64,000 bases of DNA from Caballeronia zhejiangensis (GTDB lineage: Bacteria; Pseudomonadota; Gammaproteobacteria; Burkholderiales; Burkholderiaceae), in NCBI RefSeq assembly GCF_000698575.1, contig NZ_JFHD01000030.1, forward strand, positions 1 through 64,000, given 5' to 3'. The translations under genes and the position numbers were made by a program. Under the pieces are notes generated by a model that did no database searches, had not been told where the DNA came from, and was given only the letters and a program-made list of their open reading frames with translations. Below, piece by piece: positions 45,155 to 53,420 of the stretch (within the stretch, counting starts at the first letter, position 1; every line of letters begins with the position of its first letter).

Positions 45155-46438
45155 ATGCAAAGTTCTTCCAATCCCACGCTGGCCGTGCGCCGCTGGTGGG
45201 CGATCATGCCGATCGTCTTCATCACGTACAGCCTCGCGTATCTCGACCGCGCCAACTACGGTTTCGCGGCGGCGGCGGGCATCAATCAGGATTTGGGCAT
45301 CAGCAAGGGACTGTCCTCGCTGATCGGCGCGCTGTTTTTTCTCGGCTATTTCTTCTTTCAGATTCCGGGCGCGATCTATGCCGAACGGCGCAGCGTGAAG
45401 AAGCTCGTGTTCTGGAGTCTCGTGCTGTGGGGCGGCTGCGCGACGCTCACGGGCATGGTGAGCAATATCCCTTCGTTGATGGCGATCCGCTTCGTGCTCG
45501 GCGTCGTCGAGGCTGCGGTGATGCCGGCGATGCTCGTCTTCATCGCGAACTGGTTCACGAAGTCGGAGCGCTCGCGTGCGAATACGTTTCTGATTCTCGG
45601 CAATCCGGTGACGGTGCTGTGGATGTCGGTCGTATCCGGTTATCTCGTGAACTCGTTCGGCTGGCGCCACATGTTCATCGCGGAAGGTTTGCCGGCGGTG
45701 GTGTGGGCGGTGATCTGGTGGTTCATCGTGAAGGACAAGCCCGCACAGGTGAGCTGGCTCACGGATCAGGAAAAGAACGATCTCGATGCGACCTTGCGCG
45801 CCGAGCAGGCCGCGATCAAGCCGGTGAAGAACTATCGCGAGGCGTTCAAGTCGCCGGCGGTGATCAAGCTGTGTGCGCAGTATTTCTGCTGGAGCATCGG
45901 CGTGTATGGGTTCGTGCTGTGGCTGCCTTCGATTCTCAAGAGCGGATCGACGCTCGGGATGGTCGAGACGGGCTGGCTGTCGGCGGTGCCGTATCTTGCG
46001 GCGACCATCGCGATGCTGCTGGCTTCGTGGGCCTCAGACAAGCTTCAGGCACGCAAGGCTTTTGTGTGGCCGTTTCTGCTGATCGGCGCGGTGGCGTTTG
46101 CAGGTTCCTACCTTCTCGGGTCGACGAACTTCTGGGCTTCTTATGCGTTGCTCGTGATCGCAGGGGCTGCGATGTATGCGCCCTATGGGCCGTTCTTTGC
46201 GATCGTGCCGGAGTTGCTGCCGAAGAATGTCGCCGGGGGGGCGATGGCGCTCATCAATAGCATGGGGGCGTTGGGGTCGTTCGTCGGGTCGTATTTTGTG
46301 GGGTATTTGAATGGGGCTACTGGATCGCCCTCTGCCTCTTACGTTTTCATGAGCGCCGCGTTGTTGATGGCTGTTTGGCTTACGCTGGCGGTTAAGCCGC
46401 AGGCGGCGGTTCGGGCTGGGGTTGTTGTGAGGCCTTGA
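45155..46438 (+). CDS. kguT: 2-ketogluconate MFS transporter KguT
   Basis: 427 residues, 12 predicted membrane helices, anion:cation symporter branch of the major facilitator superfamily (YSLAYLDRANYGFAAAAGI, WFTKSERSRANTFLI). It imports 2-ketogluconate for KguK. CGGAGAC precedes ATG 45155. The last 200 bp of the gene are unusual: glycine is coded almost only by GGG, and leucine and valine codons turn to TTG and GTG/GTT, unlike the GGC/CTC style of the rest of the gene. The shift coincides with the repeat element that starts 43 bp after the stop. Confidence 0.87.
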   Translation: MQSSSNPTLAVRRWWAIMPIVFITYSLAYLDRANYGFAAAAGINQDLGISKGLSSLIGALFFLGYFFFQIPGAIYAERRSVKKLVFWSLVLWGGCATLTGMVSNIPSLMAIRFVLGVVEAAVMPAMLVFIANWFTKSERSRANTFLILGNPVTVLWMSVVSGYLVNSFGWRHMFIAEGLPAVVWAVIWWFIVKDKPAQVSWLTDQEKNDLDATLRAEQAAIKPVKNYREAFKSPAVIKLCAQYFCWSIGVYGFVLWLPSILKSGSTLGMVETGWLSAVPYLAATIAMLLASWASDKLQARKAFVWPFLLIGAVAFAGSYLLGSTNFWASYALLVIAGAAMYAPYGPFFAIVPELLPKNVAGGAMALINSMGALGSFVGSYFVGYLNGATGSPSASYVFMSAALLMAVWLTLAVKPQAAVRAGVVVRP

Positions 46439-47221
46439 GGTTTTTGCTTTCGCTTTTCGCTTTTGCTTTCGGTTTCGCCGGATCCCGTTGTCGTGTCGGT
46501 CTATTGGCACTGCCCCTGTGCGGGGCGGCAGTCACTTTCTTTGCCGTCGACCAGAGTTAGCGCTTTAGCGCTTACTCTGGTCCTGTGCAAAGAAAGCAAC
46601 CAAAGAAAGCAGCTCGTCACGGCCCGCGGTCACACGCACGTTGGGTAGTACTCTCGTCCTAGGTGGCACTCGCCTAAAGAGTGCCCTCAAACACCTAATC
46701 GGGCTTGGCTCGCGCGCGGTCTGACGAGCTAGTTTTCCAAGGACACTGGTTCAGCACGAAACTGCTTCGGCACAGCGCTACGCGCTGCCGCCGGGTCTGC
46801 AAGGGAAACCGACGGGCTGCCAGTGCAGTGAGACGGAGGCATTAGTAGAGAAGCACATGCATCCCCGATTGACCGGTCGGCCGCGAAGCGGGCCGGAGCT
46901 ATATGGTGCTGAACCAGTTTGGTGTGTGGTGCGATGTGACAGACCGTGCGCGAGCCAAGCCCGATTAGGTGTCTGAGGGCACTCGTTAGGCAGCCCACGA
47001 TGGACGAGAGGACTACCCAAATTGCGTGTGACCGCGGGCGTATCGGAAGCTGCTTTCTTTGGTTGCTTTCTTTACACAGGACCAGAGTAAGCGCTAAAGC
47101 GCTAACTCTGGTCGACGGCAAAGAAAGTGACTGCCGCCCCGCACAGGGGCAGTGCCAATAGACCGACACGAAAACGGGATTCCACAGAAGCCCGAGCCAA
47201 CCAACCCAGACAAAGCAAACC
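46439..47221. repeat. Inverted-repeat element splitting the kgu operon (copy A)
   Basis: A noncoding 783-bp gap. Two arms of about 241 bp, 46482-46723 and 46940-47180, are inverted copies; their outer 125 bp or so differ at only two positions. Each arm holds a GCCCC-TGTGC-GGGGC hairpin and a larger nested hairpin (46535-46596 and 47066-47127). The larger one has CTTTCTTTGC/GCAAAGAAAG outside and a 16-bp GACCAGAG-type stem inside. A further perfect 13-bp pair, ACTGGTTCAGCAC (46745-46757) and its complement (46906-46918), flanks a unique core of about 148 bp. There is no transposase or other credible ORF; reading frames crossing it are chimeras of the arms. A shortened relative is at 58093. Confidence 0.85.
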
Positions 47222-48190
47222 ATGACCAAAAAAATCGTAGCCTACAAGGCGTTGCCAAGCGACGTAGAAGCCTATCTCCGCGCCCACGCGGAAGTGGTGA
47301 ACATCGATCCGAAAAACCACGCCGCATTCGTGGAAGCGCTAACAACCGCCGACGGCGCCATCGGTGCGAGCATAAAGATCTCCCCCGACATGATCGAAGG
47401 CGCCCACCGCCTGAAAGCACTGTCGACGATCTCCGTAGGCTTCGACCAGTTCGACGTGCAAGACCTCACCCGCCGCGGCATCGTGCTTACGCACACGCCG
47501 GACGTGCTCACCGAATCCACCGCCGACACGGTCTTCGCGCTGATCCTCGCAAGCGCGCGCCGCGTCGTCGAACTCGCCGAATGGGTCAAGCAAGGCAACT
47601 GGAAGGCAAGCATCGGTGAAGCGTGTTTCGGCGTCGACGTGCAAGGCAAGACACTGGGCATCGTCGGCCTGGGACGCATCGGCGGGGCCGTCGCACGGCG
47701 CGCGGCGCTCGGCTTTCGCATGAACGTGCTCTACACGAATCGCAGCGCGAACGAGCAGGCCGAAAAGGAATACGGCGCAAAGCGTGTCGAGCTCGACGAA
47801 CTGCTCGCGCAATCCGATTTCGTCTGCCTGCAAGTGCCGCTCACGCCGGAAACGCGCGGTCTCATCGGGGCGAACGAATTGCAGAAAATGAAACGGAGCG
47901 CGATTCTGATCAACGCCTCGCGCGGACCGACCGTCGATGAAAACGCGCTCGTCGATGCGCTAAAAAACGGCACGATCCGCGGTGCAGGCCTCGACGTGTT
48001 CGAGCAGGAACCGCTTCCCGCCGACTCGCCGCTGCTCGCGATGAAAAACGTCGTCGCACTGCCGCATATCGGCTCGGCTACGCACGAAACGCGTCACGCG
48101 ATGGCGCGAAACGCCGCGGAAAATCTCATCGGCGCACTGAACGGCACGCTCACGCAGAACATCGTCAATCCCGACGTGCTCGCGCGCTGA
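47222..48190 (+). CDS. kguD: 2-ketogluconate 6-phosphate reductase KguD (D-2-hydroxyacid dehydrogenase)
   Basis: 322 residues of the D-isomer 2-hydroxyacid dehydrogenase family. The NAD(P)H loop is GLGRIGGAVARR (about 150-162). The catalytic triad is Arg in NASRGPTVDE, Glu in DVFEQEPLP and His in ALPHIGSAT. In the kgu pathway it reduces 2-keto-6-phosphogluconate to 6-phosphogluconate; glyoxylate/hydroxypyruvate reduction is the generic alternative. In Pseudomonas kguD follows kguT directly, but here the repeat element intervenes, so it may need its own promoter. The first 100 codons are A- and C-rich, unlike the rest. Confidence 0.85.
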   Translation: MTKKIVAYKALPSDVEAYLRAHAEVVNIDPKNHAAFVEALTTADGAIGASIKISPDMIEGAHRLKALSTISVGFDQFDVQDLTRRGIVLTHTPDVLTESTADTVFALILASARRVVELAEWVKQGNWKASIGEACFGVDVQGKTLGIVGLGRIGGAVARRAALGFRMNVLYTNRSANEQAEKEYGAKRVELDELLAQSDFVCLQVPLTPETRGLIGANELQKMKRSAILINASRGPTVDENALVDALKNGTIRGAGLDVFEQEPLPADSPLLAMKNVVALPHIGSATHETRHAMARNAAENLIGALNGTLTQNIVNPDVLAR

Positions 48191-48293
48191 AACCGTGGGT
48201 CGCCCGGTCATGCGCTAACATGCGCGATGCGAGGAGAACGATAATGACGGCATCGCGACTCGCTTCACGGCGAAGCGCGCGCCCACGACCACT

Positions 48294-49385
48294 ATGTCCG
48301 ACGACCCCACATTGACGAACCGCCCGCCTGCATTCGGCGCGCGCCGCGCGACCATCACCGATGTCGCCCGCGAAGCAGGCACCGGCAAGACCAGCATCTC
48401 GCGCTATCTGAACGGCGAGCTCGGCGTGCTGTCGCCCGATCTGCGCGAGCGCATCGAGGCGGCCATCGCCAAGCTCGACTATCGGCCGAATCAGATGGCG
48501 CGCGGCCTGAAGCGCGGCCGCAATCGTCTGATCGGCATGCTGCTCGCCGACCTCACGAACCCGTATTCCGTCGAAGTGCTGCAAGGCGTCGAAGCAGCGT
48601 GCCACGCGCTCGGCTATATGCCGCTCATCTGTCACGCAGCCAACGAGATCGACATGGAGCGGCGCTATCTGCAATTGCTGACGACGTATCGCGTCGAAGG
48701 CGTCATCGTCAACGCGCTCGGCGTGAAGGAAGAACTGCTGCAAGGCTTTGCGCGCGGCGGCATTCCGGTCGTGCTCGTCGATCGCTCGGTCGAAGGTTTC
48801 ATCACCGACATGGTCGGGCTCGACAATCCCGCCGCCGTGCAGATCGCGACGCGTCATCTCGTCGACGAAGGTTTCGACGAGCTGCTGTTCGTCGTGCAGC
48901 CGGTCACGCATGTCAGCTCGCGGCGTCTGCGCGAAGCCGCGTTTCGCGAAACCGTCGCGGCGCTCCATGCAAGCGGCTCGACGCTCGTGATCGATCTCGC
49001 CGATGCGGCGCCCGCGCTCGCGGAACTCGACACGCGCGTCACGGCGGCGAAAGCCGCGGGCAAGCGCGTCGCGCTCTTCGCGGCGAACGGGCCGGTCGCG
49101 CTGCGCGTCGCGGTGCATCTGAAGGAACGCCACGGCGCGGACTGGCAGGCGAGCGTCGCGCTGATGTCGATCGACGATTCCGAATGGGCGCAGCTCGCCG
49201 GCATGACGGCGGTCCGCCAGCCGACGTACGATATCGGCCGGCGCGCGGTCGAATTTCTGCATGAGCGTCTCGGCGGCGCCGCGATGCCCGCGCGCGAATG
49301 TCTGCTGCCGGGCGAACTCGTCGTGCGCGCATCGACGACACGCGCGAATCACAACGACGAGCAACAAGCTTCGCAAGGAATCTGA
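48294..49385 (+). CDS. ptxS: LacI-family regulator PtxS
   Basis: 363 residues. The LacI HTH is ATITDVAREAGTGKTSISRYLNG (about residues 16-38), with the hinge YRPNQMARGLKRGR. The periplasmic-binding-protein-like effector domain follows. PtxS of Pseudomonas represses the kgu operon and responds to 2-ketogluconate; this gene's place at the end of the kgu locus and the palindrome at 43190 support the same role. A weaker half site TGAAACC lies at 48187-48193 before this gene. The stop codon is directly followed by the ATG of the next gene. Confidence 0.85.
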   Translation: MSDDPTLTNRPPAFGARRATITDVAREAGTGKTSISRYLNGELGVLSPDLRERIEAAIAKLDYRPNQMARGLKRGRNRLIGMLLADLTNPYSVEVLQGVEAACHALGYMPLICHAANEIDMERRYLQLLTTYRVEGVIVNALGVKEELLQGFARGGIPVVLVDRSVEGFITDMVGLDNPAAVQIATRHLVDEGFDELLFVVQPVTHVSSRRLREAAFRETVAALHASGSTLVIDLADAAPALAELDTRVTAAKAAGKRVALFAANGPVALRVAVHLKERHGADWQASVALMSIDDSEWAQLAGMTAVRQPTYDIGRRAVEFLHERLGGAAMPARECLLPGELVVRASTTRANHNDEQQASQGI

Positions 49386-50177
49386 ATGATCAGTGTTACG
49401 ACGTTGCTGAGCCTCGCGCTCGCGACGCTCATCATCGCGGCCATGCCCATCGTGCTGTACAGGAAGCTGCGGCCGCGCTTCGCGATCGTGCCGCGCTACG
49501 CGATTCTCGGCATCGCCGTGTTCGCGCTCTTCGCGATGGTCATCGAACGCGCGCTGCACGGCTTCATGCTGAGCAATCCCGTCACGTCGGCGTGGCTCGT
49601 CAATCCGGCCGTGTTCGTCGTTTATGGCGCGCTCGCGGCGGGGCTGTGCGAGGAAGTCGGACGCTTTCTCGCGATGAAATGGCTCATCTCGCGCGAGCCT
49701 GACGCGCTCGACCGGCACGGTCCGGCGCTCGGCTACGGCATCGGGCACGGCGGGGCGGAGGCGTGGATCGTCGGCGTGCTCGTGCAGGTGCAATGGATCG
49801 TCTATGCGGTGCTCGCGAATCGCGGCACGCTCGACGCGCATTTCGCGACCGCGCCGCTCGAAGCGATCGCGCGCATTCATCTCGTGCTGATGAGTCTGTC
49901 GCCGGTGTCGGCGGGCATCTTCCTCGTCGAGCGTGCGAGTGCGTTCGTGCTGCAACTCGGCTTTTCCGCGCTGATGTGGCAAATGCTGCGCGAGCGTTCG
50001 CGCCACGCGCTCGCAGTCCTCGTTGCCGCGCATGCGCTCGTCGGCTTGCCAGCCGCGCTTTTTCAGGCGCGGCTCGTGCCGCTCATCGCCGCCGATGCGG
50101 TGTATCTCGTGCTCGGCGCGATCGTCGCGGTGGCGCTCGTGCGCTACTACCGGCGAGCCGCCGCCCGCGGCGGTTGA
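49386..50177 (+). CDS. YhfC-family intramembrane protease-like protein
   Basis: 263 residues, about seven membrane segments. The motif GLCEEVGRFLAMKW (about 84-97) and the later GIGHGGAEAWIVG match YhfC/CPBP-type glutamic intramembrane proteases, where the paired glutamates and histidine form the active site. The ATG abuts the ptxS stop (TGAATG), so translation is probably coupled to the regulator. No link to ketogluconate metabolism is known to me, and the substrate is unknown. Confidence 0.8.
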   Translation: MISVTTLLSLALATLIIAAMPIVLYRKLRPRFAIVPRYAILGIAVFALFAMVIERALHGFMLSNPVTSAWLVNPAVFVVYGALAAGLCEEVGRFLAMKWLISREPDALDRHGPALGYGIGHGGAEAWIVGVLVQVQWIVYAVLANRGTLDAHFATAPLEAIARIHLVLMSLSPVSAGIFLVERASAFVLQLGFSALMWQMLRERSRHALAVLVAAHALVGLPAALFQARLVPLIAADAVYLVLGAIVAVALVRYYRRAAARGG

Positions 50178-50215
50178 GCGCATCCGCGCCTGCCTGAATC
50201 AAATATCGACATCGA

Positions 50216-50581
50216 ATGGACGACTATCAATACGACTGCCCGAGCGCGGATATCGACATGCTCGCGCATGTGATCTGCGATCTCTTTCCCGAGCAGACGC
50301 AGTTCGCCGAACGCAAGGACGATGAAGGCCGCACATCGCTCGTGATTCATTACGTGGCGATGCGCTTCGGTTCGAGCGCGCGGCGCATCACGATCGACGT
50401 GCGTTTCGATCCGGCCGCGCTCGCGCGTTATCGCGCATTGCCGCCACGCATGCACGCGCGCAGTTACGCGGTGCTGCGTGCCTATGTGGAAGCGACGCTC
50501 GGATCGCTCGAAGAGATGTACGCGGACGGCCAGACCGTGCCGCGCGAAGTGGACATCGAGATGGGCGAGGACTTCGCGTGA
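50216..50581 (+). CDS. Hypothetical protein (DUF3022-like)
   Basis: 121 residues, cytoplasmic, alpha/beta pattern with no signal peptide. Sequence features such as DDYQYDCPSADIDMLAHVICDLFPEQT and IDVRFDPAALARYRALPP recall a Burkholderia-specific family I associate with DUF3022 (from memory). It starts 38 bp after the protease-like gene on the same strand. No function is known. Confidence 0.7.
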   Translation: MDDYQYDCPSADIDMLAHVICDLFPEQTQFAERKDDEGRTSLVIHYVAMRFGSSARRITIDVRFDPAALARYRALPPRMHARSYAVLRAYVEATLGSLEEMYADGQTVPREVDIEMGEDFA

Positions 50582-50587
50582 GCGCGC

Positions 50588-51016
50588 TCAGGCTTCGCGA
50601 TAGACCTTCGCGAAGCGCGCTGCCTTCACGACGCCGAAATCGCCCGGCGCGTATTGCATGACCCAGTCGCCGGCAGCGCCGGTGAGGGTGTCGCCTGCCG
50701 CGGATCGCGCGATCGAGAAGGGTTCGTGCATCTGCTTCGCGAGCACGACGTTCGGACGGTTGCGATAGATGCCCGCCTCGCCGTGCGCGATGCCGCCTTC
50801 CGGCACGTACTTCGGATCGAAGCGTTCGCGCGACACGACCCAGCGCTCGCCGCTGGAAGCGGTGACGATCGCATCGCCGCTTGCATAGCGGTTCGGCCCT
50901 TCGAGGCTCATGAGTTCGCCCGCGGCAGCCGCGAATTCCACGGTGACGGCTTCGTCCTTCACGACGCGGCGTGCGGCGGGATCGGTGGCGAGATCGAGTT
51001 GCGAAAGATGGAGCAT
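50588..51016 (-). CDS. PGDYG-like hypothetical protein
   Basis: 142 residues from ATG 51016; a GTG at 51076 is an in-frame alternative with no better ribosome site. The C-terminal PGDFGVVKAARFAKVYR matches a short PGDYG-type domain. Preceding parts (YASGDAIVTASSGERWVVSRERFDPKYVP) look like a compact beta fold found in Burkholderia proteins of unknown function. It is convergent with the DUF3022-like gene, six bases apart. Confidence 0.65.
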   Translation of the reverse strand: MLHLSQLDLATDPAARRVVKDEAVTVEFAAAAGELMSLEGPNRYASGDAIVTASSGERWVVSRERFDPKYVPEGGIAHGEAGIYRNRPNVVLAKQMHEPFSIARSAAGDTLTGAAGDWVMQYAPGDFGVVKAARFAKVYREA

Positions 51017-51087
51017 GGTGCGATCGGCGAAGATGGTGAGGGAGCGGATCGTAACGGCATTCGCGTCATTTTGCACTCGGCGGACGC

Positions 51088-51118
51088 AAAAAAGCCCGCA
51101 TCATGCGATGCGGGCTTT
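51088..51118 (-). terminator. Intrinsic terminator of the Spy-like gene
   Basis: AAAGCCCGCAT, a six-base loop, ATGCGGGCTTT (51091-51118), with a plus-strand A-run that supplies the T-run for leftward transcription. Confidence 0.9.
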
Positions 51119-51134
51119 CCGATCCGGCGCTCGT

Positions 51135-51653
51135 TCAGGGCTTCGTCGTCGATGCCGCATCCGCGCCCGCCGCGCGCGAACGATGGTGCGCGCCGCCGCG
51201 GCGCGCCTTGCCGTGCTCCGAGCGGAAGCTCGTATCGGCGAGTTTCTTCTGCTCGGGCGAAAGGCTCGCGTAAAGCGGCTCGAAAGCTTCGACGAGCCGC
51301 TTCGTGCCGTCCGCGTTGGCTTGCGTGATCTGCTCGTATTGCTTCATGTCGTCGAGCGCGGACATCGTGTCGCGCTGGGCGATGCGCTGGCGGTACAGAT
51401 CGGCCATGGTGCGGCCGTTGTCGCGCATTACATCGGCGAACTTCGACCACTGCGCTTCCTGCTGCGGCGTGATCTTGAGGCTCGAATGCAGTTCCGCGAT
51501 ACGCTCCTCGACGCGCGCCTCGCGCTTGCTGGCGGCCGGTGCGGACGCAGCGTCCTGCGCGGCGGGCGCCGATGCGGCCGTGGGCGCCGAACTCTGCGCG
51601 AAAACCGGGCTCAGTGCGCAGAAAGCGGCCAATGCAACGAGTGTTCTTTTCAT
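51135..51653 (-). CDS. Spy/CpxP-like periplasmic protein (LTXXQ family)
   Basis: 172 residues. The signal peptide MKRTLVALAAFCALSPVFA is followed by an Ala/Pro/Ser-rich linker. A helical LTXXQ-type domain comes next (LKITPQQEAQWSKFADVMRDN and LSPEQKKLADTSF). The C-terminus is basic with His and Arg (ARRGGAHHRSRAAG). Spy family proteins are periplasmic chaperones induced by envelope or metal stress. The gene is monocistronic with its own terminator and is divergent from a LysR gene, though control by that regulator is unproven. Confidence 0.8.
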   Translation of the reverse strand: MKRTLVALAAFCALSPVFAQSSAPTAASAPAAQDAASAPAASKREARVEERIAELHSSLKITPQQEAQWSKFADVMRDNGRTMADLYRQRIAQRDTMSALDDMKQYEQITQANADGTKRLVEAFEPLYASLSPEQKKLADTSFRSEHGKARRGGAHHRSRAAGADAASTTKP

Positions 51654-51813
51654 TCAAAGTACCTTCGATCGATATAGGAAGCGGCGTGCTTCGTAAGCTG
51701 CATGCAAAGCAGCGAAGATCACGCCATCGGCGGATATTAGTATCACGATTGCATGCGGATTCGCCCGCATTGCCACAACTGCTTACATTCGAAACGTCTC
51801 TGGAAAAAACGCA

Positions 51814-52704
51814 GTGGATACCTTGTTGAGCATGCGGGTCTTTGTCGCGATCGTCGAGGCGGGCAGTCTGAGCGCCGCGGCCGAGCGCTTTTCGATCTCG
51901 GCGCCGATGGCGGGCAAGCACTTGCAGGCGCTGGAGGCGCGGCTCGATGCGCGTCTCATTGTCCGCACGACGCGTCGTCAGAGCCTGACCGAGATCGGCC
52001 GTGAATATTACGAACGCTGCCGCCGCATTCTCGCGGAAGTCGATTCTGCCGACACCCTCGCCGAATCGATGAGCGCGACGCCGCGCGGCGTATTGCGCGT
52101 CACCGTGCCGCTGACTTACGGCGTGCAGTTCGTCACGCCCGCCGTGACCGAGTTTCTCGCGGCGTTCGCGCAGATCAGCGTCGAGCTCGATCTGACCAAC
52201 CGCATGGTCGATATCGTCGAGGAAGGATTCGACGCCGCCGTGCGTATCGGCACGCTCGCCGATTCGAGCTTCGTCGCGCGGCCGCTCAAGCCGTATGCGA
52301 TGACGGTATGCGCGTCGCCTTCCTATCTTGCGCGCGCGGGCACGCCCGCGACCCCCGCCGATCTCGCGAGCCACGAGTGCCTCGGCTTCTTGCATCTCGG
52401 CCGCGAGGCGAGCTGGCGGCTCGAAGGCGAGGACGAGGCGATGCATGCGCGCCGCACGCAGTCCGCGCGCTTTCGCACGAATAACGGGCAGGCGCTCAGG
52501 AAGGCCGCGCTCGCCGGCTTCGGCCTCGTGCTTCAACCGCATGCGCTCGTCGAAGACGAACTGAAGAGCGGCGCGCTCGTCGCGGTGCTCCAGGACTTTC
52601 TGCCGAAGCCTTCGCCCGTTCATCTCGTCTATCCGCGCGATACGCGCGCGACGCCCAAGCTCGCGAGTTTCGTCGATTTCATGGTGACGAAGCTCGGTGT
52701 CTGA
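51814..52704 (+). CDS. LysR-family regulator
   Basis: 296 residues from GTG 51814 (GGAAAAAA ahead, weak). The HTH is AGSLSAAAERFSISAPMAGKHLQALE. The effector domain is of the CrgA/DmlR-like subgroup (DAAVRIGTLADSSFVARPL). It is divergent from the Spy-like gene across 160 bp. Target and ligand are unknown. Confidence 0.88.
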   Translation: MDTLLSMRVFVAIVEAGSLSAAAERFSISAPMAGKHLQALEARLDARLIVRTTRRQSLTEIGREYYERCRRILAEVDSADTLAESMSATPRGVLRVTVPLTYGVQFVTPAVTEFLAAFAQISVELDLTNRMVDIVEEGFDAAVRIGTLADSSFVARPLKPYAMTVCASPSYLARAGTPATPADLASHECLGFLHLGREASWRLEGEDEAMHARRTQSARFRTNNGQALRKAALAGFGLVLQPHALVEDELKSGALVAVLQDFLPKPSPVHLVYPRDTRATPKLASFVDFMVTKLGV

Positions 52705-52755
52705 CCGGCGTTCGTATCGCAGCGTCTCGGCGATAATGCAAACACAAAATGCCGG

Positions 52756-52769
52756 ATGCCAGATGGCAT
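52756..52769. promoter_or_regulatory. Palindrome upstream of the Lrp gene
   Basis: ATGCCA-GA-TGGCAT, six-base arms, 46 bp before the Lrp start. A plausible autoregulatory site. Confidence 0.4.
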
Positions 52770-52815
52770 TCAAAACGCATAAACCAAAACACAAAACGCC
52801 AAGGACGACGCCCAC

Positions 52816-53271
52816 ATGAGACCGCCGCGCCTCGATCAGCTCGACGACATCGATCGCAATCTCGTCGCGCTTCTGCAGATGAACGCGCGCGAGAGCGTCG
52901 CGAATCTCGCGCGGCAACTGGGCGTTGCGCGCACGACGGTGATCGCCCGCATGGCGCGGCTCGAAAAGAACAACGTGATCGCGGGCTACGGCGTGCGGCT
53001 CGGCCAGGATGTGCTCGACGCGAGCATTCAGGCGTACGTCGGCATCAAGCTCACGCCGAAATACGGCCGCGATCTGCAGAAGCGCTTCGCACGCATGCCG
53101 GAGATTCAGTTGCTCTGTGCGGTGAGCGGCGAATTCGATTACGTCGCATGGCTGCGCGCCGATTCGCCGGACCGCCTGAACGACCTGCTGGACGAGATCG
53201 GCGTGCTGGAAGGCGTCGAACGGACGACGACGTCGATTATCCTCGCGCGCAAGATCGATCGCGCCGGTTGA
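52816..53271 (+). CDS. Lrp/AsnC-family regulator
   Basis: 151 residues. The N-terminal HTH (about 12-60) has LDDIDRNLVALLQMNARESVANLARQLGVARTTVIARMARLE. The C-terminal RAM ligand-binding domain is complete. AAGGACG precedes ATG 52816. It lies 149 bp upstream of a saccharopine-dehydrogenase-like gene in the same direction. A TCGTCG-AAA-CGACGA palindrome stands between them, suggesting local control of amino-acid (lysine-related) metabolism. Confidence 0.88.
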   Translation: MRPPRLDQLDDIDRNLVALLQMNARESVANLARQLGVARTTVIARMARLEKNNVIAGYGVRLGQDVLDASIQAYVGIKLTPKYGRDLQKRFARMPEIQLLCAVSGEFDYVAWLRADSPDRLNDLLDEIGVLEGVERTTTSIILARKIDRAG

Positions 53272-53300
53272 GACTCGACGATACAAACGGGATCGATCGA

Positions 53301-53315
53301 TCGTCGAAACGACGA
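53301..53315. promoter_or_regulatory. Palindrome upstream of the saccharopine-dehydrogenase-like gene
   Basis: TCGTCG-AAA-CGACGA, perfect six-base arms, between the Lrp gene and its likely target. A candidate Lrp-family site. Confidence 0.35.
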
Positions 53316-53420
53316 AAACCGTCGTCGAAGCGCATCATTTTGCGTCTAGGATCAATATTCGCGCGCTCCTAAACTGTGTGAACAGGTGTATCGGCTAACT
53401 CGCACATACAGGAGACGAAT

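Noticed and set aside
46439-46481. Intrinsic terminator made by the T-rich tract after kguT
   Set aside because: The T-runs are broken by GC and no hairpin precedes them; they are better viewed as part of the compositional switch.
46729-47229. Possible protein gene inside repeat copy A
   Set aside because: The frame runs through a hairpin arm, and the same peptide (VYWHCPCAGRQSLSLPS) appears from both arms because they are inverted copies; no transposase motif.
48165-50183. Long minus-strand frame opposite ptxS and the protease gene
   Set aside because: Covers two real genes with recognised motifs and has shadow-like composition.
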